DNA from: Lamprobacter modestohalophilus
GTDB lineage: Bacteria > Pseudomonadota > Gammaproteobacteria > Chromatiales > Chromatiaceae
Direction of reading: 5' to 3'
DNA length: 49,714 nucleotides
NCBI RefSeq assembly: GCF_016583905.1
Contig: NZ_NRRY01000038.1
Location: 1-49,714, forward strand
Shown here piece after piece: positions 7,378 to 15,109 of the stretch. The notes under the pieces are model-generated. The model was not told the origin of the DNA. It saw only the letters and a program-made list of their open reading frames with translations, and ran no database searches. Position numbers and translations under genes: made by a program. Positions within the stretch are counted from its first letter, which is position 1; every line of letters begins with the position of its first letter.

Positions 7378-10374
7378 TCAGAATGCTCCGGTGCGCGCAG
7401 CACTGTTAGGGCTGAGCCGCTCGCGCCAGTGCGTGAGTAGATCGTCGGCGGGTAGCGGCTTGGCAAAGTGATAGCCCTGGCCAAGATCGACCTGCTCGTG
7501 GCTGAGGAAGGCAAGCTGCTCGGCGTCCTCGACGCCCTCGGCGACAGTCTCTAATCCCAGTGTGCGGGCCATCGCGATGATGGTGCGCACGATCGCCTCG
7601 TCGTTGTCGTCGGCGCCGATGTCACGCACGAAGCTTTGGTCGATCTTCAGTTGATCCAGGGGGAGTATCCGCAGCATTGCCAGGCTGGAATAGCCGGTGC
7701 CGAAGTCGTCGATGCTGATGCGTGTGCCAAGCCGCTTGAGTTCGGATAACAGTGCGCGCGCGGCATCCGGGTTGCGCATGAGCATGGATTCGGTGACCTC
7801 TAGCTCGAGCCGTTCGGGTTGGAGCGTGAAGGCTTGCAGGGTTGTCGCGATGGTTGCGGGCAGGGCGACCTCGTCGAGCTGACGCGCGGATAGATTGACC
7901 GCGATCCGCGGCAGATGGAGGCCTTGTCGGTCCCAGTCTGCGAGCTGCTGGCAGGCGGCTGCGATGACCCAGGTGCCGATCTCACTGATCACGCCGATGT
8001 CTTCAGCGAGCGGGATGAACTGGCCGGGTGGGACCAGGCCGAGGTCTGGGTGTTGCCAGCGCACCAGTGCCTCGACCCCGACGAGCGCACCGTCGCTGAG
8101 CCGCACCTGCGGCTGGTATTGCAGCCGCAGCTCGTTGCGCGTGACCGCACCGCGCAGCGCGTGCTCGGTGATCAGCCGTTCTAACGCACCTTCCGTGAGC
8201 GAGCGGTCGAAGAACTGAAAGCTGTTGCGACTCAGGCGCTTGGCCGCGCCAAGCGCCTGGCTCGCCTGACGGGCGAGGCTATCGGCGTCGCTCCCATCAG
8301 CCGGATACAGGCTGATGCCGATGCTGGCGGTTACCACCAGCTCGCGATCGGCAACAGTGACTGGCTTGGCGATGCGCGTCAGCAGCTCGCGCGCGAGGGC
8401 CGCAACCGGCGCCGCCTTGGCGCGCTCTTCAAGCAGCAGTGCGAATTCGTCGCCGCCGAGCCGCGCCAGCGTATCACTTGGCAGCAGCTCGGAGCGGATG
8501 CGGCGCGCCATCTCGATGAGGAGTTGGTCGCCGTCCTGATGGCCGAGGGTGTCGTTGACCTGCTTGAAGCGGTCGAGATCGAGATTGAGCAGCGCCAGAT
8601 GGCCTTTACCCGATGCGCGCGTCAGCGCGTGCTCAAGGCGCTCGTTGAAGAGTGCGCGGTTGGCGAGGCCAGTGAGGGCATCATGATGCGACAGATAGTC
8701 GATCTTCTCTTGCGCCTGTTTTGACTCGCTGAGGTCGGTAAACAGGCCAACGTAGTGGCCCACCTCGCCGTTCGGATCGTGCACGGCACTGATCGACAGC
8801 CACTGCGGATAGAGTTCGCCGTTCTTGCGCCGATTCCAGAGCTCTCCGCGCCAGCTTCCGTGCTGGGCGATCTCGGACCAAATCGCGCGGTAGAAGGCGC
8901 TGTCGTGCATTCCAGATTTCAGCAGCCGAGGATTTTGCCCGAGCACCTCGTCGGCGCTGAAGCCGGTGATGCGGGTGAAGGCCGTATTCACCCGCACCAA
9001 GGCGCCATCGGCGTCGGTAATCGCGACGCCCTGCGGGGTCTCGGCGAGCACCTGGTCAGCGAGCTTGAGTTTCGCCAAGGATCGCATCTGTTGGGCGAGG
9101 CGCCAGGCCTCGTTCGCTAATAGTTGCGCGGATTCGATATCGATCCTGTCGTAGTCAGTCACCTTGTTTCCAAGGCCGAACAGCATCGTGACTTGATTGC
9201 CATCGAGGACCGGCACCACCAGAGCGCGCTTGAGTGCGATGTGTCCAGTGGGCAAGCCCTTCGCGTGCGGATGCGCCGGATAGTCACCGATGATCATGGG
9301 TGTTCGCCGGCGCAGTGCATCAGCCCACAGCCCCGCCTGCTGCAATGGATAGTGCATGTTGTGGTTGACTTGGCAGCCGGCGTCGAGGGTGCGCAAGGAC
9401 CAGGCGGCGAATTCGACCGAGGTCTGATCGTTGTTGACGAAGTGCGCGAAGCCGATTTCGCTCTCAGTGAGATCTTCGGCGAGTGCGAGCGCGTGCTGGA
9501 GCATAGCCAGCTCGTCCAGATCGTCCGCGATGCGCGGTAGGGCTAACAGGGCCTCGTCTCGGCGTGCCTTCACGGCGAGCATCAGGCGATTGTGCTGCTG
9601 CTCGGTGATGTCCTGCACCGTACCGATGGATCGTAGAGGCGTGCCGTCATCGGCGTACTGGGTTTCGGCATATTCGTTTAACCATTTGACGCTCCCATCC
9701 GTGAGTTGGATGCGATGCGCAATGGCGTACGGATGATGCTGTGCGACCGATGTCTGAAAGGCGCGATCAACGGCCTCGCGGTCCTCGGGATGAACTAGGT
9801 CGAGGAAACTGTGGTAGGAAGGCTCGATCTTGCCGGGCTCGTGGCCGAGCAACCGATAGATCTGATCGGACCAGAAGAGCTGCTCGGTCTTGAGGTCCAG
9901 CTCCCAACTGCCGAGGCCGCCGAGGCGCTCGGCGTCGCGCAGCCGCTGCTCATTCGCGCGTAGCGCCTGCGTGGCTTGCTCCTGCAAGGTGACGTCGTGG
10001 GCAATGGCATAGATGCGACCGGTGTCGGGCGCAGCCACGGCAGACCAGGCCAGACTGCGCCACTCGCCATCTCCGCGGCGATAGCGATTGACGAACTGCG
10101 AGGTTGCTCCGCCGGCGCTGAGCTTGGTGGTTTCGGCTTGGGTGGCGAGAAGATCGTCCGGGTGGACGAACTCTAAGAACGAACGCCCGATCAGCGCCTC
10201 GGGGCTCCAGCCGAGCTGCTCCCGCCAAGCCGGGTTGCAGCGACGGATGCGACCGTTTTTGTCTGCGATTAACAGAAGCTGTAAGGAGAGCGAGAAGAAT
10301 CGATCGACGTCTTGCCTGCCGGCCACTTCGCCGTCGATATCTGCGACAATGCCCAACTGCTTCACCGATTCCAA
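7378..10374 (-). CDS. PAS-PAS-GAF-PAS-GGDEF-EAL cyclic di-GMP enzyme (first gene of the kai cluster)
   Basis: 998 residues with no obvious membrane segment. In order: PAS (about 25-140), PAS with PAC (about 145-270), a GAF domain (about 280-440, with ..ALVVPVLDGNQVTMLFGLGN..), a third PAS (about 445-560), GGDEF at 640-644 and EAL at 768-770. Both catalytic motifs are intact (RLGGDEFALLLE; VGVEALVRW; DDFGTGYSSLAML), so it could make and degrade cyclic di-GMP according to signals read by the four sensor domains. The start is TTG 10374 or GTG 10365; neither has a strong ribosome site. kaiC begins 130 bases downstream in the same direction. The architecture resembles the 752-residue protein at the other end of the cluster, but with more sensors. 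Confidence 0.9.
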   Translation of the reverse strand: MESVKQLGIVADIDGEVAGRQDVDRFFSLSLQLLLIADKNGRIRRCNPAWREQLGWSPEALIGRSFLEFVHPDDLLATQAETTKLSAGGATSQFVNRYRRGDGEWRSLAWSAVAAPDTGRIYAIAHDVTLQEQATQALRANEQRLRDAERLGGLGSWELDLKTEQLFWSDQIYRLLGHEPGKIEPSYHSFLDLVHPEDREAVDRAFQTSVAQHHPYAIAHRIQLTDGSVKWLNEYAETQYADDGTPLRSIGTVQDITEQQHNRLMLAVKARRDEALLALPRIADDLDELAMLQHALALAEDLTESEIGFAHFVNNDQTSVEFAAWSLRTLDAGCQVNHNMHYPLQQAGLWADALRRRTPMIIGDYPAHPHAKGLPTGHIALKRALVVPVLDGNQVTMLFGLGNKVTDYDRIDIESAQLLANEAWRLAQQMRSLAKLKLADQVLAETPQGVAITDADGALVRVNTAFTRITGFSADEVLGQNPRLLKSGMHDSAFYRAIWSEIAQHGSWRGELWNRRKNGELYPQWLSISAVHDPNGEVGHYVGLFTDLSESKQAQEKIDYLSHHDALTGLANRALFNERLEHALTRASGKGHLALLNLDLDRFKQVNDTLGHQDGDQLLIEMARRIRSELLPSDTLARLGGDEFALLLEERAKAAPVAALARELLTRIAKPVTVADRELVVTASIGISLYPADGSDADSLARQASQALGAAKRLSRNSFQFFDRSLTEGALERLITEHALRGAVTRNELRLQYQPQVRLSDGALVGVEALVRWQHPDLGLVPPGQFIPLAEDIGVISEIGTWVIAAACQQLADWDRQGLHLPRIAVNLSARQLDEVALPATIATTLQAFTLQPERLELEVTESMLMRNPDAARALLSELKRLGTRISIDDFGTGYSSLAMLRILPLDQLKIDQSFVRDIGADDNDEAIVRTIIAMARTLGLETVAEGVEDAEQLAFLSHEQVDLGQGYHFAKPLPADDLLTHWRERLSPNSAARTGAF

Positions 10375-10394
10375 GTCAAGACGTTAACGGGCTA

Positions 10395-10423
10395 AGGATA
10401 GCCAGCAAACGCAGCCTTGCCAA
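10395..10423 (-). promoter_or_regulatory. Sigma70-like promoter for the kai/cyclic di-GMP cluster
   Basis: On the minus strand TTGGCA (10423-10418) and TATCCT (10400-10395) are separated by exactly 17 bases, about 20 bases before the start of the 998-residue gene. Match is 5/6 and 4/6 to the vegetative consensus. It lies in the divergent gap shared with the geranylgeranyl-reductase-like gene. Confidence 0.45.
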
Positions 10424-10503
10424 AGTGTTTATTGATCTCACGCGCAACAGGGCTTTGACCCGACCGGCGATCGATGACCTCCGCAACCATCAAGGGGAGC
10501 AGC

Positions 10504-11739
10504 ATGGCCAAGGCTATCGAGCCTGAAGTGATTATAGTCGGTGCCGGACCTGCCGGCAGCGCGACCGCCTATCACCTGGCTAGCGCTGGCATCCGGACGC
10601 TGCTGATCGACAAGGCGGCATTCCCGCGCGACAAGGTCTGCGGTGATTGCCTGAGTCCGCGCGCGCAGCATTATCTTGGGCGTCTCGGGCTGTTGGAGCG
10701 GGTCGCCGCCGAAGCGCATCAGGCGACACGGATTCGCTTTCGGGCGCCAGGGGGCGCCGAGGCCGAGACCTTGATCACCGGCGATGGTGCGATGCCGAAT
10801 CGCACCCTGGTGCTGGCGCGCCGCCGCTTCGATCTGCTCCTGCAGGAGCACGCACTGGCGGCGGGTGCGCGCTTTCAAGTCGGGCATGTGCGTGCGCTGG
10901 CCACCGGCGGCGGCGTCGAGCTTGAGGGCGAGACGCTGCCGGCGCGGCTGGTGGTGATCGCGACTGGTGCGGCGCTATCCCTCATCAAGCGGACAGCGTT
11001 GGCGCCAAGGCGTGGCGTGCATAGCGTCGCGGCGCGCTGCTACTTGGCGCAGATGTCTGCTCCGGGGCCGGACTTACGCTTCTTCTTCGATCATCTACCG
11101 CTCCCTGGCTACGCCTGGCTGTTCCCGACCGGCCCGACCAGTGCAAACCTCGGCTACTGGTACAGCGGTGGGAGCGGGGTGTCGGCCGCCTCGCTGTTGC
11201 CCGGGCTGCTCAAGCAGCATCCGGAACTCTCGCGCCTGACGGCGGGCGGCGTAGGTGTTGGCCCGGTTGCCGGCTATCCGATCCGCAGCGATTTTCTGCG
11301 GGCACCAAAGCGGGCAGACGGACTGCTCGCGGTTGGCGAGGCGGCTGGACTGGTCAACCCGTTCACTGGCGAAGGGATCGATTACGCACTCGAATCTGCA
11401 GAGCTTGCGGCCACTTCGGTTATCGAGGCGCTGCGCCGAGCGCCGAGCGATCGACCCGTCTCTGCGCGATCGCTGGCCGGCTATTCGCGCAGCCTCCGGC
11501 AGCGCTTTGGCGCACTCTTTGTCCTGATGGAGCTTGCGCAACGTTATGCCTTCACGCCTTGGGTGTTTGACCGGCTGTTCGGCCGTGGCGCAGACGGGCA
11601 GCAGCTGGTCGACACCCTGATCCAGGTGTGCTTTGGCGCTGCGCCGCCGTCGCGCGTGCTGGCACCGCTGGAGCTGATTCGGCTCATCAGCTCGCGGCCG
11701 GTGGCGACCACATCGGTGGCGGAAGATAAAGAATCGTGA
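10504..11739 (+). CDS. Geranylgeranyl-reductase-family FAD-dependent oxidoreductase
   Basis: 411 residues. The N-terminus has the FAD dinucleotide-binding motif VIIVGAGPAGSATAYHLA followed by DKVCGDCLSPRA, typical of the geranylgeranyl reductase family (ChlP/BchP, archaeal lipid reductases). The later LLAVGEAAGLVNPFTGEGID block is the second FAD contact. Such enzymes reduce isoprenoid double bonds, for example in bacteriochlorophyll side chains, quinones or lipids; the substrate here cannot be told, and no bch genes are in the window. ATG 10504 is chosen because AGGGGAG lies five bases upstream; an upstream ATG at 10474 lacks a site. It is divergent from the kai cluster. Confidence 0.8.
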   Translation: MAKAIEPEVIIVGAGPAGSATAYHLASAGIRTLLIDKAAFPRDKVCGDCLSPRAQHYLGRLGLLERVAAEAHQATRIRFRAPGGAEAETLITGDGAMPNRTLVLARRRFDLLLQEHALAAGARFQVGHVRALATGGGVELEGETLPARLVVIATGAALSLIKRTALAPRRGVHSVAARCYLAQMSAPGPDLRFFFDHLPLPGYAWLFPTGPTSANLGYWYSGGSGVSAASLLPGLLKQHPELSRLTAGGVGVGPVAGYPIRSDFLRAPKRADGLLAVGEAAGLVNPFTGEGIDYALESAELAATSVIEALRRAPSDRPVSARSLAGYSRSLRQRFGALFVLMELAQRYAFTPWVFDRLFGRGADGQQLVDTLIQVCFGAAPPSRVLAPLELIRLISSRPVATTSVAEDKES

Positions 11740-11844
11740 CAAAAACGGTGGGATGAAAAAGACCTAGTCTTCGAGTAGGCTTTAGCTCCGCCCCTGAAAG
11801 GTCGTCATTCAATGCTCCCCCCTAACCAACGATGGAGTCCGTCT

Positions 11845-12420
11845 ATGTCGATGAACAAGAAGTCTCTCGCCTATTGCTGTTCTGCACTCGTTGCTTGCGG
11901 GCTGCTGTTGTCCGCGGCCGCATCGACGGCCGATGAGAAGGTGGCTGAGTGGGTGGCCCCGATCATCACCGGCTACGGCTACATCAACCCGTTGCCAGAC
12001 GCAAAGCTGCAACCGGACCCGAGTGAAGACTACAAGGTGGTGTTCGATATCGCGAAGGGTGCGGAGAACACTGGCGGTATCAATGCCGGACTCTGGCATG
12101 TTGCACGTGCGGTGAATCTGTTCGGTGATGACGGCAAGCCTGCGGAGAACCTGGAGATCGCGGTTGTGATTCACGGCACGGCAACCCGCGCAGTGCTGGA
12201 CGACACGACCTACGAGGCCCGCTATCTGAAGCGCAATCCGAACGCCGAGCTGATCGAGAAGCTCAAGGCGGCCGGCGTCAAGCTCTACGTCTGTGGCCAG
12301 GCCATCGTCGACAGTGGGTATTACTACCAGAATGTACGCGATGACATCGATGTGGTGCTTGGTGCGATCGCCGCTGAGATCAAGCTGGTCACCGAGGGCT
12401 ACGTCCTGGTCTATCTCTGA
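11845..12420 (+). CDS. Secreted DsrE/DsrF-like family protein
   Basis: 191 residues. An N-terminal signal peptide (MSMNKKS.. then a hydrophobic stretch ending ..LLSAAASTADEK) predicts periplasmic export. The mature part has the DsrE-like fold markers: YKVVFDIAKG.., ..LEIAVVIHGTA.., and LYVCGQA with a single conserved Cys150. Cytoplasmic DsrE proteins carry sulfur on such a cysteine during sulfur oxidation; exported relatives are common in sulfur bacteria but their role is not defined. ATG 11845 follows GGAG with seven bases between. A possible hairpin follows the stop. Confidence 0.75.
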   Translation: MSMNKKSLAYCCSALVACGLLLSAAASTADEKVAEWVAPIITGYGYINPLPDAKLQPDPSEDYKVVFDIAKGAENTGGINAGLWHVARAVNLFGDDGKPAENLEIAVVIHGTATRAVLDDTTYEARYLKRNPNAELIEKLKAAGVKLYVCGQAIVDSGYYYQNVRDDIDVVLGAIAAEIKLVTEGYVLVYL

Positions 12421-12448
12421 GCCTCGGGTTTGCGCTCGGCGCGAGGCT
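12420..12448 (+). terminator. Possible hairpin after the dsrE-like gene
   Basis: AGCCTCG (12420-12426) pairs perfectly with CGAGGCT (12442-12448) across a 15-base loop, starting at the stop codon. No T-run follows, so it may be a transcript-stabilising hairpin and not an intrinsic terminator. Confidence 0.35.
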
Positions 12449-12538
12449 CGTCTAAGGTGGGCTGAAATCATTGGCCGCGCCTGCTCTGGCGCGTGCTACT
12501 CCATGCATCTCAGCCGAAACCCTTCCACGAGTATTCCT

Positions 12539-12985
12539 ATGGCTAACTCTCCGATGACCGAAGCAAAGAGCGGCGATACCGTCAAAGTCCACTATACCGG
12601 CACCCTCACCGATGGAACCGAATTCGACTCCTCGCGCGGCCAGGAGCCGCTGGAGTTTACGCTCGGTCAGGGACAGATGATCAGCGGCTTTGAAGAGGCC
12701 GTGGTCGGCATGACGCTCGGCGAGAACAAGACCATTACCATCGCCTCCGGCGAGGCCTATGGCGAGCGGAACGAGTCCATGGTGCAGCAGGTGCCGCGCA
12801 CCGCGATCCCGCCCGAGATCAAGCTTGCCCAAGGCATGCTGCTGCAGGCCCAAGGGCCGGACGGTGAGACGCTGCAATTCACGGTCGCCGATTTCAACGA
12901 CGAGGAGGTCACGGTCGATGGCAATCATCCGCTGGCCGGTCGCGATCTGACCTTTCAGCTCGAGTTGGTCCAGATCGCTGAGTAA
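12539..12985 (+). CDS. FKBP-type peptidyl-prolyl isomerase (SlyD-like)
   Basis: 148 residues. The FKBP core is clear: VKVHYTGTLTDGTEFDSSRG.., PLEFTLGQGQMISGFEEAV, MTLGENKTI, followed by an IF-type chaperone insertion and the late NHPLAGRDLTFQLEL block. These soluble proteins catalyse proline cis-trans isomerisation and act as folding helpers. The His-rich metal tail of E. coli SlyD is missing. ATG 12539 gives the usual family length; an open frame extends further upstream (ATG 12503) but adds non-conserved residues. A ribosome site is weak for all candidates. The stop overlaps the open frame of the RibD-type gene. Confidence 0.85.
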   Translation: MANSPMTEAKSGDTVKVHYTGTLTDGTEFDSSRGQEPLEFTLGQGQMISGFEEAVVGMTLGENKTITIASGEAYGERNESMVQQVPRTAIPPEIKLAQGMLLQAQGPDGETLQFTVADFNDEEVTVDGNHPLAGRDLTFQLELVQIAE

Positions 12986-13019
12986 CGGTTCAGAACCATC
13001 TTCCGCTAACGCTCATCGA

Positions 13020-13934
13020 TGGCAGGCGCTGCTTGCCGCCTCGAGCGGCGATAGGGCGGCTGCCGCAGCGCTTGGTCTGGTTTGCGATCCAGTTCAGCAC
13101 TGGCGTTGGTCTCGGCCTCCATCTGAAGCGTCAGTTGATGGGCTGCAAGACCTCTGGTCGCTTTATCTACCATTTCTTCCGATCGATGGCAGTGCGGACC
13201 GCAGCTGCATCATCGGCCATCTCGGCCAAAGCCTGGACGGTTGCATTGCAACCCACGTCGGCGACGCCTGTTTCGTCACCGGACCTGAAAACATCACCCA
13301 TCTGCATCGGATGCGCGCGCTTGCTGATGCGGTGATCGTCGGCGCGGGCACGGTCGCGGTTGATGATCCAAAACTGACCACCCGTCTGGTGCCCGGCCCG
13401 AGCCCGGTGCGGGTGGTGCTCGATCCGGATGCACGGGTGCCGAGCGATCGCCAGGTCTTTACCGATGGCCGTGCGCCGACGCTACTGTTTCGCCGCCCGA
13501 CGAGTGTTCGCCCGACAGGTGTTCGCCCGACAGGTGTTCGCCCAACAAGTGATCGTGGAGGCGAGGATGGCGACGCGGCGGTGGGTTATGGCGATGCGGA
13601 GCTGATCGAGGTGCCTGAGGGAAGCGCTTCGGCCGCCAGATTCGACTTGGCAGCGGTCGTCGATGCGTTACGAGTTCGCGGGCTGCGGCGGCTGTTCGTC
13701 GAGGGTGGTGGGGTGACGGTGTCGCGGTTTCTGCAGCAGGGGTTGCTCGATCGGCTACAGATCACGGTTGCGCCACTGATCATCGGTAGCGGCCGACGCG
13801 GCGTGACGCTCCCAGCGACTGAACGGCTTGCGGATGCGTTACGTCCGGCGCATCGGCTCTATCGGATGGGTGAGGACGTGCTGTTTGATTGCGCTCTGCA
13901 GACCGATACTGCTAACCGAGACGGCTTGCCGTGA
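13020..13934 (+). CDS. RibD C-terminal-type pyrimidine/dihydrofolate reductase-like protein, start unclear
   Basis: About 304 codons in one open frame. The reductase core starts with IIGHLGQSLDGCIATHVGD, then FVTGPENITHLHRMRALADA, VIVGAGTVAVDDPKLTTRLV and FVEGGGVTVSRFLQ, all typical of the RibD_C domain that reduces the ribosylamino-pyrimidine in riboflavin synthesis. It lacks the deaminase half, so it is a stand-alone relative. Family-like sequence begins at WQALLAA (13020), but between the preceding in-frame stop near 12950 and Met 13311 there is no ATG, GTG or TTG. An ATG at 13018 is one frame off and stops after 11 codons. Either a CTG start (12978 or 13029) or a small indel has removed the start. 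A 15-bp repeat adds VRPTG units in the middle. Confidence 0.7.
   Translation, partial: WQALLAASSGDRAAAAALGLVCDPVQHWRWSRPPSEASVDGLQDLWSLYLPFLPIDGSADRSCIIGHLGQSLDGCIATHVGDACFVTGPENITHLHRMRALADAVIVGAGTVAVDDPKLTTRLVPGPSPVRVVLDPDARVPSDRQVFTDGRAPTLLFRRPTSVRPTGVRPTGVRPTSDRGGEDGDAAVGYGDAELIEVPEGSASAARFDLAAVVDALRVRGLRRLFVEGGGVTVSRFLQQGLLDRLQITVAPLIIGSGRRGVTLPATERLADALRPAHRLYRMGEDVLFDCALQTDTANRDGLP
13505..13549 (+). repeat. Three tandem 15-bp repeats inside the RibD-type gene
   Basis: TGTTCGCCCGACAGG occurs at 13505-13519 and 13520-13534, with a third copy carrying two changes at 13535-13549; a degenerate piece precedes them. They encode VRPTG-like units between the nucleotide-binding core strands, in a loop, and keep the frame. 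Confidence 0.85.
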
Positions 13935-13999
13935 AACAGGAGCTTCATCGTCCGGGGGGCTGTGTACTTTGTGCTTGCCGTGAAACAAGTGTTTCATCG
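13924..13999. repeat. Pair of 27-bp direct repeats with an internal palindrome
   Basis: Copies at 13924-13950 and 13973-13999 share GCTTGCCGTGAAACA and end in TTCATCG, differing only in the middle. The second contains the palindrome TGAAACA-AG-TGTTTCA. The 15-base core occurs once more, inverted, at 31612-31626. The remaining gap up to 14280 holds a degenerate copy of another dispersed repeat (14026) and no recognisable gene. Confidence 0.6.
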
Positions 14000-14025
14000 A
14001 TCAGTGTGGCGACGCGCTAGGTCCG

Positions 14026-14076
14026 TTACCGTGAGTCTCACGCGCTTCGTCGTCTGGGCACTGTCGCGCCGTATTT
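14026..14076 (+). repeat. Degenerate copy of the dispersed 50-bp stop-codon repeat
   Basis: TTACCGTGAGTCTCACGCGC and the following 30 bases align, with roughly two thirds identity by eye, to the two better copies at 18591-18640 and 22219-22268. It lies in the convergent gap between the RibD-type and EF-hand genes. Confidence 0.4.
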
Positions 14077-14280
14077 GAGCATTAGGCGAAACGCACGATC
14101 GACATCAGCTGAAAGCATGAGCGCAGGCAGCGGACCCTGAGCGTTTGCTGCGTAAGTAACTGTCTATTTTCTACTTCCCGATGATCGCCTTACACTGGTG
14201 CTCAAATCGGGAATAAGTTGAAGGACAGTTTCTAAAGATCTGTCGGCCTTCCTTGGCCGAGCGTTGCGGATCTGCTGTGC

Positions 14281-14823
14281 TTATTGCTGCGGACCGGCTG
14301 CGCCTTCTTGCTGTTGCTGCATCTGCTGCATTTTCTGCATTTGCTCTTGCATCTGGCGCTGCATCTCCTCGAAGAATGCCGTCGCTTCTTCATTGGTTGC
14401 AAAGCCGTCGCTGTCAGCATCCATCCGCTCGAACGATTCGACTGTCGGCTGCTCGAACTCTGCGGGGCTGACCTTACCGTCACCGTCTTTGTCGAGATTC
14501 TTGACGAAGGTCTCGCCGGGGTCGGGCATGCCGCGCTCTTTCATGGCTTCGAGCATCTCGGCAGGCACCTGGTTGTTGAATGCGGTGCTCGCCTCCTCCA
14601 TGCTGATGAAGCCATCGCCGTCGGTGTCGGTCTCGGTGAAGCGCGGCTTTTGCGGTGCGAGTGCCTCCTCGAGGCTGACCTTGCCGTCACCGTCGGTGTC
14701 GAGCTGCTGGATAAAGGCGTCGGCTGGCTTGGTTGGGGCTGGTGCGTCATCCTGGGCAACGCTGAGACTGGTGACGAAGGTGCCGGCGATGGCGATGGCA
14801 AGAATGGAAGCGGCTCTCTGCAT
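14281..14823 (-). CDS. Secreted four-EF-hand calcium-binding protein
   Basis: 180 residues. A signal peptide (MQRAASILAIAIAGTF.. to ..SVAQDD) is followed by four EF-hand loops: DTDGDGKVSLEE, DTDGDGFISMEE, DKDGDGKVSPAE and DADSDGFATNEE, each with acidic residues at the calcium positions. The last 35 residues are almost only Gln, Met and Glu (QMQKMQQMQQQQ..). It is expected in the periplasm as a calcium buffer or sensor; no enzyme domain is present. The gene is alone on its strand, convergent with the RibD-type gene and divergent from glnS. Confidence 0.85.
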   Translation of the reverse strand: MQRAASILAIAIAGTFVTSLSVAQDDAPAPTKPADAFIQQLDTDGDGKVSLEEALAPQKPRFTETDTDGDGFISMEEASTAFNNQVPAEMLEAMKERGMPDPGETFVKNLDKDGDGKVSPAEFEQPTVESFERMDADSDGFATNEEATAFFEEMQRQMQEQMQKMQQMQQQQEGAAGPQQ

Positions 14824-15109
14824 GATCTGGCTCCGAATATGGTGAACGAGCTTGCTTGTGAACGAGCTTGCGGGTCTCGGCCTGCGATGGAGACGGTGCG
14901 GGTTTCTTCTCAGGCGTGATGCGCTGTCGATAGAAATTGCCCAAGGACTTTATGGCCTTCAGCCGGACGCCGAGCTGGCGATAGGGTAGTGGTCCTAAGG
15001 CGTGCTGGCAAACGCAGGGTTCAAGGATGCGCGACAAGCCAGTATGCTGCGCGTTTTTCGCCGGTCGGCTGCTGATCCCTAGCCGGTCGGTCTTTGGGTG
15101 CTTTTTGCT

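Noticed and set aside
13981-13996. Palindrome TGAAACA-AG-TGTTTCA as a PsrA-type operator
   Set aside because: It lies between two convergent gene ends with no promoter to control, and the same sequence is part of a dispersed repeat.
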